DNA from: CAZCTC01 sp964501335 | GTDB lineage: Bacteria; Chloroflexota; Anaerolineae; B4-G1; SLSP01 | Length of the DNA stretch: 64,000 nt | Reading direction: 5' to 3' | Assembly (NCBI GenBank): GCA_964501335.1 | Contig: CAZCTC010000004.1 | Location: 110,980 to 174,979, forward strand | Shown: positions 41,078 to 48,957 of the stretch, one piece after another | Numbering within the stretch: the stretch's first letter is position 1 | Layout: every line of letters begins with the position of its first letter | Translations under genes and position numbers: made by a program | Notes under the pieces: model-generated | Databases searched by the model: none | What the model saw: the letters and a program-made list of their open reading frames with translations, nothing else | Told to the model about the DNA's origin: nothing

Positions 41078-41422
41078 ATGGAAGGAGATTTTTGGAGACA
41101 ACTGGAGCAATTGATCGCGAGTTCAACGCTGGTGATCGATCGGCCGGCCGGGTCGGCCCATCCTCGTTATCCTGATTTTATCTATCCTTTGGACTACGGT
41201 TATCTCGACGGTACGACAGCTGCCGACGGCGGGGGCATCGACATCTGGGTGGGTAGCCTGGCGGAGCGTAGCTTGAATGGAGTGATCTGTTGTGTGGATA
41301 ACGTCAAACGGGATACGGAATTAAAGTTGTTGTTGGGGTGTACGGCGGAAGAAGTTCAGACGATTCTGGCCGTGCATAATTCGGGATTGCAGGCGGCTTT
41401 ATGGGTGCCGCGGCCGGAGTAA
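41078..41422 (+). CDS. Small inorganic-pyrophosphatase-like protein
   Basis: 114 residues. DRPAGSAHPRYPDFIYPLDY then GYLDGTTAADGGGIDIWVGS mirrors the middle of family I pyrophosphatase (YP-x-DYG-x-L-x-x-T-x-x-DGD-x-x-D-x-x-V), and CCVDNVKRDTELKLLLGC resembles the later metal-site region. The N-terminal EIPKG..KYE part is missing, the family-I length is nearly halved, and DGDPLD has become DGGGID, with the middle Asp lost. It may be a divergent pyrophosphatase group or a non-catalytic relative. ATG 41078 follows AATGAGGTTGGGAAA. The terminator at 41427 is shared with fmdB. Confidence 0.7.
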   Translation: MEGDFWRQLEQLIASSTLVIDRPAGSAHPRYPDFIYPLDYGYLDGTTAADGGGIDIWVGSLAERSLNGVICCVDNVKRDTELKLLLGCTAEEVQTILAVHNSGLQAALWVPRPE

Positions 41423-41426
41423 AAAG

Positions 41427-41456
41427 AAAGGGTGCGATTTTTAAATCGCACCCTTT
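41427..41456. terminator. Bidirectional terminator between convergent genes
   Basis: AAAGGGTGCGATTT pairs with AAATCGCACCCTTT (41427-41440 / 41443-41456). It has A-runs on its left and T on its right, and sits between the pyrophosphatase-like gene and fmdB. Confidence 0.85.
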
Positions 41457-41481
41457 GATGGTTGAGGAGGTTCGACTGAAA

Positions 41482-41763
41482 TCAGTCGTTGTCCGATGAG
41501 CTTTTCGTGGGAGTGGTGGGTGTTGAATTGCTCTCCTTGGTTTCCTTCGTATCTTTCCTTGTTCCGGGCGTTGCTGTGGAGGAGGTGGAACGGTGGTCGG
41601 TCACATAAAAGCCGGATCCTTTGAAGATGATACCCGCAGGCTGGATCAGGCGTTGGACCTGACCACCACATTCAGGACACTCCTTGAGCGGGGCCTCGGA
41701 AAAGGGCTGGCGACGCTCAAAACGAACTCCGCATGATTGGCATTGATATTCATATAGTGGCAT
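41482..41763 (-). CDS. FmdB-family zinc-ribbon protein
   Basis: 93 residues. MPLYEYQCQSCGVRFERRQ and KECPECGGQVQRLIQP give the two CxxC knuckles of the FmdB putative regulatory zinc ribbon. The FKGSGFYVTDH end of the domain is followed by a Ser/Thr/Lys-rich tail of 35 residues. The function of the family is not established; it was named from the formamidase operon. ATG 41763 follows AAGGGAGGTAAGAATT, a clear SD, so the longer upstream frame is not used. It is divergent from the SRP RNA gene. Confidence 0.9.
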   Translation of the reverse strand: MPLYEYQCQSCGVRFERRQPFSEAPLKECPECGGQVQRLIQPAGIIFKGSGFYVTDHRSTSSTATPGTRKDTKETKESNSTPTTPTKSSSDND

Positions 41764-41850
41764 AATTCTTACCTCCCTTTTACCGAATTCCAATCTTATT
41801 ATACGCTTTTTCGGCTCTTTTGACAAGGGTAAACTTTGCGATTGGTTGCC

Positions 41851-41878
41851 TTGACATTTGGCGGCTTTCCGGTACTAT
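41851..41878 (+). promoter_or_regulatory. Predicted promoter of the SRP RNA
   Basis: TTGACA (41851-41856), 16-base spacer, TACTAT (41873-41878), giving a start near 41884 at GGGGCGTGCG. Confidence 0.65.
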
Positions 41879-41882
41879 AAGG

Positions 41883-42075
41883 GGCGTGCGAAAGCCCTTG
41901 GGGGCTGAGCCAGCATGGAACGATGCTCGACAGGTGCTGAGGGTTGGGACCTGCGCGGCGGAATGCTTCGAACCCCGCCAGGTTCGGAAGAAAGCAACGG
42001 TAAGGAGATTTTTCCGGGTGCCGCAGGCCACCTGATCCTCAGTACCTTTCGGGTATCGTTTCTGGAAGTATCAAC
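41883..42075 (+). ncRNA. ffs: Signal recognition particle RNA (large type likely)
   Basis: The universal domain IV is clear: CCCCGCCAGGTTCGGAAG then AAAGCAACGG at 41973-42000, matching the consensus CAGGUCCGGAAGGAAGCA with its GGAA-type tetraloop. The flanking long helix is visible: 41933-41942 pairs with 42037-42046 (one G-T), and 41918-41930 pairs with 42051-42062 with several G-T pairs. Pairing well outside the small 4.5S size suggests the long helix-5 form. The ends are estimated from the promoter and terminator. It is the partner of Ffh (29788). Confidence 0.88.
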
Positions 42076-42081
42076 CGAAAG

Positions 42082-42109
42082 GGGCGCTGGAAATCAGTCG
42101 CCCTTTTTT
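42082..42109 (+). terminator. Terminator of the SRP RNA
   Basis: GGGCGCTG pairs with CAG-T-CGCCC (one bulged T) around GAAAT, followed by six T. It ends 24 bases before the next ATG. Confidence 0.88.
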
Positions 42110-42133
42110 GTATCCCATCACCGATGGAGGTCT

Positions 42134-43513
42134 ATGCGCTGGCAAGGCCGGGTTTTGGCCCTGATTTTGGCTCTTTTGACACTTACCGGGTTGGCGGCTG
42201 GATACCAGGCCACTGCTATTCCCGTCACGCTGGTAATTGACGGCGTGGCGCGGCCGGTGCGTACCCATCAACCTACGGTCGGGTTGTTGCTGACCGATTT
42301 GGGCATGGCGATGCGTGCTGAGGATCGCTTACTTCCCGGGAGCAGTGTGATCTTGAAGCCGAATATGGAAGTGCGTATTGAGCGTGCTCATCCGGTGATT
42401 TTGGAGATGGATGGGCGGGAACGGTTGTTTTATACCCACGAAAGCGATGCCGCTGCTTTTTTGATCCAAACGGGTGTGATATTAGACCCCTATGACGGTT
42501 ATGAAGTCCAATCCCCCCGCGCCGGTGATCCGGCTGACACCCGTTTTCGGGTGGTGATCGAACGTGCCGTCGCGGTGACGCTGGAAGAGGGCAAGGTCCG
42601 TACCCGCTTTTATACCCGGGCGGCAACGGTTGGAGAGGCGCTGTTGGAGGCCGGAATCCGGCTTTATCGTGCCGATCGGCTTTCTCCGGGGCCGGCAACG
42701 CCTTTGCAGAACGGGCTGCATATTCGATTAGAGCGGTCGATTCCCGTTTCGGTGTGGGTGGACGGCCATGTGTTGCGCACCCGGACCCATCGCTATCGCG
42801 TGGGGGAAGTGTTGGCCGATTTGGGGGTAACGCTGAACGGCCAGGATTATAGCGATCCTTCTCTGGATGCTCCTTTGGGGGAAGGCGCTGAAGTGCGCGT
42901 TAAACGGGTTTCCGAGCGGGTTTTTGTCGAACAGAGCCCGGTGCCTTTTGATACGGTCTGGGAAGCGGATCCTAATACGGAAATCGATACCCAGGGACTG
43001 TTAAATGAAGGGGTGCCGGGGGTGTTGGAGCGCCGTATTCGTCTGCGTTATGAAGACAACGAGGTGGCGGATCGGCGGGTGGAAGGCGAGAGTCTGGTTC
43101 AACCGCCGCAGAATCGGGTGATGGGATACGGTATTAAGATTGTGCCTCGCGTCGTGCAGACTGAAAATGGGCCGATGGAATACTGGCGGGTGGTACGGAT
43201 GCTGGCCACCTCGTACAGTGCCGGAACGGCCGGCACGCCGCGTTCCAGCCCTCATTATGGGCGGACCGCTTTGGGATTGCAAATGCGGCGGGGCATTGTT
43301 GCAGTGGATGCTTCTTTGATTCCTTTGGGAAGCAAAGTCTATGTGCCAGGGTACGGCCTCGGTCTGGCCGGCGATACCGGGGGAGCCATTCGGGGCCGGC
43401 GGATCGATTTGGGATATGATGACGAGGATTTGCAGATGTGGTATTCGTGGGTAGAAGTTTATCTTTTGACTCCGGCTCCTTCGCCTGACCGGATCAATTA
43501 CATTTTGCCATGA
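42134..43513 (+). CDS. Secreted DUF348/G5/3D-domain protein (YabE-like cell-wall hydrolase candidate)
   Basis: 459 residues. Signal sequence or anchor at 5-25 (RVLALILALLTLTGLAAG). Three ubiquitin-like DUF348 repeats are near 30-75, 90-150 and 200-255 (each with a Val-x-x-x-L-x-x-G-I/V/M pattern). A G5 domain follows (LNEGVPGVLERRIRLRYEDN, VADRRVEGESLVQPP). The C-terminal 3D domain has its three Asp in AVDASLIPLG, LAGDTGGAIRG and RIDLGYD. Such proteins cut peptidoglycan as Rpf/MltA-like transglycosylases (family knowledge). ATG 42134 has GGAGG three bases upstream; an upstream frame runs through the SRP RNA and is rejected. It overlaps rsmA by four bases, the same order as yabE-ksgA in Firmicutes. 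Confidence 0.88.
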   Translation: MRWQGRVLALILALLTLTGLAAGYQATAIPVTLVIDGVARPVRTHQPTVGLLLTDLGMAMRAEDRLLPGSSVILKPNMEVRIERAHPVILEMDGRERLFYTHESDAAAFLIQTGVILDPYDGYEVQSPRAGDPADTRFRVVIERAVAVTLEEGKVRTRFYTRAATVGEALLEAGIRLYRADRLSPGPATPLQNGLHIRLERSIPVSVWVDGHVLRTRTHRYRVGEVLADLGVTLNGQDYSDPSLDAPLGEGAEVRVKRVSERVFVEQSPVPFDTVWEADPNTEIDTQGLLNEGVPGVLERRIRLRYEDNEVADRRVEGESLVQPPQNRVMGYGIKIVPRVVQTENGPMEYWRVVRMLATSYSAGTAGTPRSSPHYGRTALGLQMRRGIVAVDASLIPLGSKVYVPGYGLGLAGDTGGAIRGRRIDLGYDDEDLQMWYSWVEVYLLTPAPSPDRINYILP

Positions 43514-44382
43514 GCGGGGAAGATCCACGGGCGCTGTTGCGCCGTTATGAGCTTTATCCCAACCGGGCTCTGGGCCAGAATTTTCTGGTCGATCGGGGAG
43601 CGCCGGCGCGGATTGCCGAAGGGGCAGAGATCGATCCAGCAGATACGGTGCTGGAAGTGGGGGCCGGTTTGGGGACCCTGACCGAGGAATTGTGTCGGCG
43701 CGCCCACCAGGTCAAGGCTGTGGAAACCGATCCCAAGATGGTGACGGTGTTGCGGGACCAGTTGGGTGGCTTTTCCAATGTCGAGATTGTGCATGGCGAC
43801 ATTTTAGAGCTCGACCCGGTGACGCTCATCGAACCGCCGGCCGGAACCGGGATGCCCTTGTGGGGTGTGCAGCGGAGAGATTATCAGGTGGTGGCCAATT
43901 TGCCTTACTATATTACGGCCGCCGTGTTGCGTCATTTGTTCGAGGCCGCGGTGCGTCCGGCGCGGATGGTGTTGACGGTTCAGCGGGAAGTAGCCGAGCG
44001 GATGGCGGCCGCGCCGGGCGATATGAGCCTGTTGGGCGTGAGCGTGCAATTTTATGCCCGGCCGCGGATTTTGTTTCGCCTTAAGCCGGGGGCATTTTTC
44101 CCTCCTCCGGCTGTCGAATCGGCGGTGATTCGATTGGATCTTTATGAAACGCCTCCCGTGCCGGTGCCGGATGTGGCGCGGTTTTTTGAGGTAGCCAAAG
44201 CCGGTTTTGCCCAGCGGCGCAAACAACTTCACAATACCCTGGCGTCGTCTTTGCAGCTGTCGTCGGCTGAAGTGAGTGCGGCGTTGCGAGAGGGTGGAAT
44301 TGAACCGTCACGGCGGGCTGAGACTCTGACGATGGCCGAGTGGTCCGCCGTAGTCAGTGCCCTGGAGCCCTTACGGAGATAG
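43510..44382 (+). CDS. rsmA: 16S rRNA dimethyladenosine transferase RsmA (KsgA)
   Basis: 290 residues. NRALGQNFLVDRG is the typical start, followed by SAM motif I (VLEVGAGLGTLTEEL), the acidic VKAVETDPKM, and catalytic motif IV NLPYYIT. The C-terminal helical domain has FAQRRKQLHNTLAS. It dimethylates A1518 and A1519 of 16S rRNA. The ATG overlaps the previous stop (ATGA), showing translational coupling with the YabE-like gene. A hairpin follows at 44403. Confidence 0.95.
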   Translation: MSGEDPRALLRRYELYPNRALGQNFLVDRGAPARIAEGAEIDPADTVLEVGAGLGTLTEELCRRAHQVKAVETDPKMVTVLRDQLGGFSNVEIVHGDILELDPVTLIEPPAGTGMPLWGVQRRDYQVVANLPYYITAAVLRHLFEAAVRPARMVLTVQREVAERMAAAPGDMSLLGVSVQFYARPRILFRLKPGAFFPPPAVESAVIRLDLYETPPVPVPDVARFFEVAKAGFAQRRKQLHNTLASSLQLSSAEVSAALREGGIEPSRRAETLTMAEWSAVVSALEPLRR

Positions 44383-44402
44383 TTTGAACTTGTTGGAACG
44401 GG

Positions 44403-44441
44403 TGACCGGCAGAGTCGTTGCTTCAACTGCTCTGCCGGTCA
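44403..44441 (+). terminator. Hairpin after rsmA
   Basis: TGACCGGCAGAG (44403-44414) and CTCTGCCGGTCA (44430-44441) pair perfectly over 12 bp with a 15-base loop, followed by TTGTTTATC, a weak T-tract. Confidence 0.65.
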
Positions 44442-44555
44442 TTGTTTATCCAACAGAACTTCTACACGGCGCCAACGAAACTCCAACTGTAAATAAGTTG
44501 GTTTACGGTATGATGGACTTGCCTTGTGTCCAGCGTCGTTTCAGGGAGAATAAAT

Positions 44556-44993
44556 ATGGAAATTGGGACGATCATACCGCTCACATTGGAGGAGAACCGC
44601 TCTTCAAAAGGAAGAGATAGAGAACAGGTTTATCGTATAGTGATTGTGGATGATGAAGAGCGGGTTGCGTTGACTTTATCTAAAGGGTTGCGGAAATTGC
44701 CGCAGTGTGAGATCCGGACGGCTTCCAGTGGAGAACTTTGTCTGCAATTGTTTTCGGAAAAGCCTTTTGATCTGTTGATCACCGATTACAGGATGCCGGG
44801 GATGGATGGCGTGGCGTTGGCCGAACGGATATTGCAATTATTTCCTCAGACCGTCGTGATTTTGATGACGGCTTATAACAATGGGGATGTCCAGCGTTAT
44901 TGCCAGCATCTGGCGATTTCCCGCATTTTGGATAAACCGGTGGGGTTACAGCAAATTCGCGACATCGTAGGGGAGATTTTATTTGAGCATTGA
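44556..44993 (+). CDS. Stand-alone response-regulator receiver protein
   Basis: 145 residues: a short N-terminal extension and one receiver domain. All functional residues are present: the acidic pair D32-D33 in IVDDEE, phospho-acceptor D77 in LLITDYRMPGMDG, Thr in LMTAYNN, and K127 in LDKPVG. There is no output domain, so it acts through a partner, like CheY or Spo0F. ATG 44556 follows AGGGAGAATAAAT. Its last codons overlap the start of the HEPN-motif gene, so the two are translated together. No histidine kinase is in the window. Confidence 0.9.
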   Translation: MEIGTIIPLTLEENRSSKGRDREQVYRIVIVDDEERVALTLSKGLRKLPQCEIRTASSGELCLQLFSEKPFDLLITDYRMPGMDGVALAERILQLFPQTVVILMTAYNNGDVQRYCQHLAISRILDKPVGLQQIRDIVGEILFEH

Positions 44994-45879
44994 ATTTTCC
45001 CGTTATGGCAACTGGTTGGGGAAGAGTTGGGCGTATGCGGTTTTCTGCGAACATCAGACGGAAGTCAACCGTTTGTATTGGTCTTTTGTGCCCGCGGCTG
45101 ATTTTTGCGGTTATGCGGCGCGGCGGGCCGATCCCGGTGCCGATCTGGAAGTTCTTTTTCATGCCGAAAGCGCGCATGTACGGCGGATGGCGCCTGATAA
45201 CGATACCTGGCAAACCGATTTCAGAGATTTTGAGAATTGGGTGCGGCTGAATATGGTGATGGGAATGGTTTCATATTTTGAGATCTTTATGAAATCACTT
45301 TTGACTACCGCTTTGAAATCGGATCCTGCGGCGCCTAAAGGTAAACCCCATGCAGTTGACGGCCTCTATTTTCTTAAGCGTGATTTGCAGGATGTGTTAA
45401 GTGAAGATATTACCCCCTGTTTAAAAGGCAACTGGCCGAGTCGGCTTTCTCATTATCGCCGTATTTTTGGGACCTTGCCGCCTTTTCTGGACCAGGGCGG
45501 TGTGGTAAGCGATCTGGATGAGATTCGGACGTTTCGGAATGGAGTGGGGCATACTTTTGGGCGGGCGATTGACCGTTATCCTTATGATTTGAGTTCCCGG
45601 GCCATTCCTATGCAGCGGCTTTCCCAAAATCGGCTACAGAAATGGCTGGCTTTGATGGGAGATGTGGCGCTGGCGGTGGAGGAACATTTGCGACCGGCGC
45701 ATATTGGTGAGTATGAGTTGTTGGAGTATTACCATTTCTGGAAAAATGAACCCCGTATTGGAAAAGAGAAGAGTTTTACGCGCGAGCGGGCTTTTGCCCG
45801 GGCGGTAAAAGGGCAGTTGGGCAGTGGTCCGCCGCTGGATTTCTGTGGGGCTTTGATTTCCTATTATGATTCCTTATAG
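44983..45879 (+). CDS. Protein with a HEPN-type RNxxxH motif, coupled to a receiver protein
   Basis: 298 residues from a TTG start at 44983, with GGGGAG about ten bases upstream and no alternative ATG nearby. It overlaps the receiver gene by 11 bases. It has no signal or membrane segment. Residues 85-105 (NWVRLNMVMGMVSYFEIFMK) and 160-200 are helical. R185-N-G-V-G-H190 inside DEIRTFRNGVGHTFGR matches the R-x4-H active site of HEPN nucleases and resembles MAE_28990/RiboL-PSP-type HEPN proteins. RNase activity is inference from this motif. The tight coupling suggests that the receiver controls it, or that both serve one complex. I could not assign a family with confidence. Confidence 0.68.
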   Translation: MSIEFSRYGNWLGKSWAYAVFCEHQTEVNRLYWSFVPAADFCGYAARRADPGADLEVLFHAESAHVRRMAPDNDTWQTDFRDFENWVRLNMVMGMVSYFEIFMKSLLTTALKSDPAAPKGKPHAVDGLYFLKRDLQDVLSEDITPCLKGNWPSRLSHYRRIFGTLPPFLDQGGVVSDLDEIRTFRNGVGHTFGRAIDRYPYDLSSRAIPMQRLSQNRLQKWLALMGDVALAVEEHLRPAHIGEYELLEYYHFWKNEPRIGKEKSFTRERAFARAVKGQLGSGPPLDFCGALISYYDSL

Positions 45880-45940
45880 ATAGCTATATTTTCGGGGGTT
45901 GTTTGGGGTTGTGCTCGAAAATAGAATCCGGCGGATCTTC

Positions 45941-45969
45941 TACACATTTTCAAGGTTTCCGGTTATACT
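45941..45969 (+). promoter_or_regulatory. Predicted promoter of a leaderless GIY-YIG gene
   Basis: TACACA (45941-45946), 17-base spacer, TATACT (45964-45969). Only seven bases separate the -10 from the ATG at 45977, so transcription should begin at or one base before the A of the start codon. There is no SD. Confidence 0.6.
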
Positions 45970-45976
45970 GGGGCCG

Positions 45977-46279
45977 ATGTGGTACGTTTACGTGTTGCGC
46001 TGCAATGATGGGTCGCTGTACACCGGCGCTACCAATAATGTGGCCCGGCGTCTGGCGACTCATGCTGCCGGGCGTGGCGCACGTTATACCCGTACCCGCG
46101 GCCCTTTGATTTTGTTGGGGGCCTGGAGTTATCCCGATCAAGGCGCGGCCTTGCGGGCGGAACGACGTTTCAAAACTTTGACTCGGGCGGCCAAGCTGGC
46201 TCGAATTGCGGAAAGGGCGCCGTTTTTAGACGGTCCCTTTGCGGCGGATGTGTTGGAAGATCCTGCGGTGTGCAATTGA
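45977..46279 (+). CDS. GIY-YIG nuclease-domain protein (UPF0213/YhbQ type)
   Basis: 100 residues, standard for this family. MWYVYVLRCNDGSLYTGATN carries the GIY-YIG equivalents (VYVL...LYTG), then ARRLATHAAGRGARYTR with the conserved Arg/His region, and a final ALRAERRFKTLTRAAKLA helix. YhbQ-like proteins may act on damaged DNA; the role is not settled. ATG 45977 is chosen because the domain starts there; the frame extends upstream without homology. It appears to be leaderless. It precedes the ABC ATPase by 9 bases. Confidence 0.9.
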   Translation: MWYVYVLRCNDGSLYTGATNNVARRLATHAAGRGARYTRTRGPLILLGAWSYPDQGAALRAERRFKTLTRAAKLARIAERAPFLDGPFAADVLEDPAVCN

Positions 46280-46288
46280 AGGGGGTAT

Positions 46289-47257
46289 ATGGGGGCCATT
46301 CTTGAGGTCCAGGATTTGTATAAATCTTTTCGGCGGGGCCGCCGTCCGGCTTTGAACGGCCTGAGTTTTCAGGTTGAGGCGGGGGCCATCTACGCTTTTG
46401 TCGGGCCTAACGGTGCCGGTAAAACGACCACGATCCGTATTTTGACCACTTTGCTTAAACCCGATGCGGGCACGGCTTATATCGGAGGGTATCGGGTGGA
46501 CAAGCAGCGGATGGATGTCCGCCGGTTGATGGGATATATTCCTGATGAATTCGGACTGTACGATGAGATGTCGGTGGCGGATTATATGGATTTTTTTGCG
46601 ACCTGTTATCGTATCCCGACGGAGCGTCAGCGCAGCACGGTGGACGATCTGTTAGAACTGGTGGGGTTGAATGAGCGGCGTGACGATGAGGTGCGGGGCC
46701 TTTCCCGCGGGATGCGCCAGCGGTTGGGCCTGGCGCGTGCCCTGGTCCATGAGCCGGCGTTGATCATTGCCGATGAGCCGGCCTCGGGGCTCGATCCCCG
46801 GGCCCGGGTGGAGTTGCGGGAGATCTTGCGGGCATTGCAGGAGATGGGCAAGACGATTTTCCTTTCTTCGCATGTGCTGCGGGAGTTGGACGATGTGGCG
46901 ACGCATGTCGGGATTGTGGAAGCCGGGCGGTTGGTGGTTTCCGGTCCCATTGAACAGATTCGTCGCCAGCTGCGGCCGCATCGCCGGCTGAAGATTTCGT
47001 TGCTGGGGATGGCGGACGATGCGCATGCCTGGCTGAAAGCCCGTTCCGATGTGGTGACGGTTGAAGCGGTGAGTGAGGGGAACGGCAACGGCAGCAGCCG
47101 GCAGGGATTACAGGTGGCTTTTGACGGCGACGAGACGGCCGTGGTGGGATTGTTGAATCAATTGATCGCTGCCGGTTTTCCGGTGCTTTCTTATACCGAA
47201 GAGAAGGAAACGTTGGAAGGGTTGTTTATGGATTTGACGCAGGGTGGAATTTCGTAG
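46289..47257 (+). CDS. ABC transporter ATP-binding protein
   Basis: 322 residues. Walker A GPNGAGKTTT, signature RGLSRGMRQRLGLARALVHE (seen in part: LSRGMRQR), Walker B LIIADEPASGLDP and the switch His in FLSSHVL are all present. The Gly-poor LSRGM signature is typical of the CcmA/DrrA-type exporter ATPases, as is the extra C-terminal domain from about 215. No permease gene is adjacent, so the substrate is unknown and the partner is elsewhere. ATG 46289 follows GGGGGTAT. Its TAG overlaps the GTG of hemW by one base. Confidence 0.92.
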   Translation: MGAILEVQDLYKSFRRGRRPALNGLSFQVEAGAIYAFVGPNGAGKTTTIRILTTLLKPDAGTAYIGGYRVDKQRMDVRRLMGYIPDEFGLYDEMSVADYMDFFATCYRIPTERQRSTVDDLLELVGLNERRDDEVRGLSRGMRQRLGLARALVHEPALIIADEPASGLDPRARVELREILRALQEMGKTIFLSSHVLRELDDVATHVGIVEAGRLVVSGPIEQIRRQLRPHRRLKISLLGMADDAHAWLKARSDVVTVEAVSEGNGNGSSRQGLQVAFDGDETAVVGLLNQLIAAGFPVLSYTEEKETLEGLFMDLTQGGIS

Positions 47258-48462
47258 TGGGCGGGCGGATTCCAACCGGGCTTTATATTCACGTCCCTTT
47301 TTGTGTTCAGCGATGTAGTTATTGTGATTTCAATACTTACGCGGGCCTGGAGCGTTTACAGCCGGCTTATGGAAAGGCGGTGTTGCGGGAACTGGCCCGG
47401 CGGTTAGAGCATTTCCCGGAGCTGGCGTGGCGCACTCTTTATTTGGGGGGCGGGACTCCTTCACGGATGCCGGTGGAGGCGGTGGCGGCCTGGATTGCAG
47501 GCGCTCGGGCCGACGGTCGGTTGGCGGCTGAAGCTGAGATCACTTTGGAGGCCAATCCGGGCACACTGGATTGGGAACGGTTGCAGGCCTGGCAGAGGGC
47601 CGGAGTCAATCGGTTGAGCCTGGGCGTGCAATCGACGCACGATGCCGAGCTGGAAATGTTGGGCCGGATTCATACCTGGGCGGCGGCGGTCACGGCGGTG
47701 CAGGAGTCCCGAGCGGCCGGATTTGACAATCTCAGTCTGGATTTGATCTATGGGTTGCCGGGGCAGACTCTGGCAGGGTGGGAAGAATCCGTGGCCCGGG
47801 TGCTTGCTTTGGAGCCGGAGCACCTCTCCTTATATGCTTTGACTCTGGAAGAGGAGACGCCGCTGGCGCAGGCGATTATAGCGGGGGTTTATCCGGAACC
47901 GGATGAAGAGCTGGCGGCGATGATGTATGAGCGGGCTTCGGAACTGTTGATGCAGGCCGGCTTCTGGCAATATGAGATTTCCAATTGGGCCCGCGGGGTC
48001 GTTCCTGCGCCGGGATTATGGGCTTTGCCGCCCGGCGGAAGCTGTGAGGGGATCGGTGCGACGATAGCCCATCATAATTTGATCTACTGGCGCAATGAAC
48101 CCTGGGTGGGGTTGGGGGCCGGAGCGCATTCCTGGGCGGGCGGGCGGCGGTGGAATAACCTGTTACATCCGGGTGATTATATTGCGGCCGTCCAGGCGGG
48201 AGAACTTCCGGATGCCGAAGGCGAGGTGATTCCTCCGGATCTGGAAATGGGAGAGACGATGATGCTGGGATTGCGGCTGGTCGAAGGGGTCAGTGCGGGC
48301 CGTTTTCAGCAACGTTTTGGGCGCTCATTGGAACAGATTTATGGTCCTGTTTTACAACGATTTCAGCGTCTGGGGCTGATTGAATGGGATGGGGAGCGGG
48401 TACGGCTAACGGTGCAGGGTCGATTGGTAGGGAATCAGGTCTTTGCGGAATTTTTGCCGTGA
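47257..48462 (+). CDS. hemW: Radical SAM heme chaperone HemW
   Basis: 401 residues from GTG 47257. The radical-SAM site is C16-x3-C20-x2-C23 in CVQRCSYCDF, followed by YLGGGTPSRMP, SLGVQSTHDAEL, LDLIYGLPGQT and a C-terminal HemN-like domain. The N-terminal residues that coproporphyrinogen oxidase HemN uses are absent and the CxxxCxxC is of the HemW type, so heme chaperone is preferred over HemN. The start overlaps the ABC ATPase stop (TAGTG), implying coupling. No heme-synthesis gene is near. Confidence 0.92.
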   Translation: MGGRIPTGLYIHVPFCVQRCSYCDFNTYAGLERLQPAYGKAVLRELARRLEHFPELAWRTLYLGGGTPSRMPVEAVAAWIAGARADGRLAAEAEITLEANPGTLDWERLQAWQRAGVNRLSLGVQSTHDAELEMLGRIHTWAAAVTAVQESRAAGFDNLSLDLIYGLPGQTLAGWEESVARVLALEPEHLSLYALTLEEETPLAQAIIAGVYPEPDEELAAMMYERASELLMQAGFWQYEISNWARGVVPAPGLWALPPGGSCEGIGATIAHHNLIYWRNEPWVGLGAGAHSWAGGRRWNNLLHPGDYIAAVQAGELPDAEGEVIPPDLEMGETMMLGLRLVEGVSAGRFQQRFGRSLEQIYGPVLQRFQRLGLIEWDGERVRLTVQGRLVGNQVFAEFLP

Positions 48463-48498
48463 AACTACGCCGGTAGTTATTCGAAGACGGGGATATTT

Positions 48499-48870
48499 TC
48501 AGGCGGGGACCTGTTCCAGGGCCAGATGGCAGATTTGATGGATCAACTCCGCCGTATTCAATGTTTTTAGCAGATAGCGGGCGGCGCCCAACGCGTAGGC
48601 CCGTTCTTCTTCCCGGGTATCCAGATAGGAAGTCAGGACCACGATGGTGCTTTCCGGAACTGTTTGATGGAGCGCGCGCAGCGTTTCCAATCCTACCGGG
48701 GTTTTAATTTCCAAAAGAATAATATCAGGATGCAGGGCGCGCGCCTGTTGGACGGCATGTTCGTAATATCCGGTGCTTCCGACCACATCGATGCGCGCAC
48801 TGTTGGTCAGGCGGGAGGCCAGAGCCTGACGTACCAGTTCATGGCTTTCAATCAGTAATACACGAATCAT
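48499..48870 (-). CDS. Atypical receiver-domain protein with Glu at the phospho-acceptor site
   Basis: 123 residues, one receiver domain of the NarL/FixJ-like type (MIRVLLIESHELVRQAL start), with no DNA-binding domain. The normal acidic pair is E8-S9, and the phospho-acceptor Asp is E54 (PDIILLEIKTPVG where LLDI is expected). Thr in VVLTSY and Lys in RYLLKTL remain. It therefore cannot be phosphorylated in the usual way and may be locked in a phospho-mimic state. The ATG at 48870 follows AGATATG-type sequence without a clear SD. Single gene, convergent with hemW and downstream of the ROK kinase. Confidence 0.85.
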   Translation of the reverse strand: MIRVLLIESHELVRQALASRLTNSARIDVVGSTGYYEHAVQQARALHPDIILLEIKTPVGLETLRALHQTVPESTIVVLTSYLDTREEERAYALGAARYLLKTLNTAELIHQICHLALEQVPA

Positions 48871-48957
48871 ATCTGGAGTATAAAAGAGCCGCCGGAGAAG
48901 GAAAAGTGTTATCTATCCCTCCTCCGGCCTGATCTGGTATGCAAAAAAATGACAGTT

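Noticed and set aside
41915..42133. N-terminal extension of the 3D-domain protein
   Set aside because: Runs through the SRP RNA and its terminator; the signal peptide and SD support ATG 42134.
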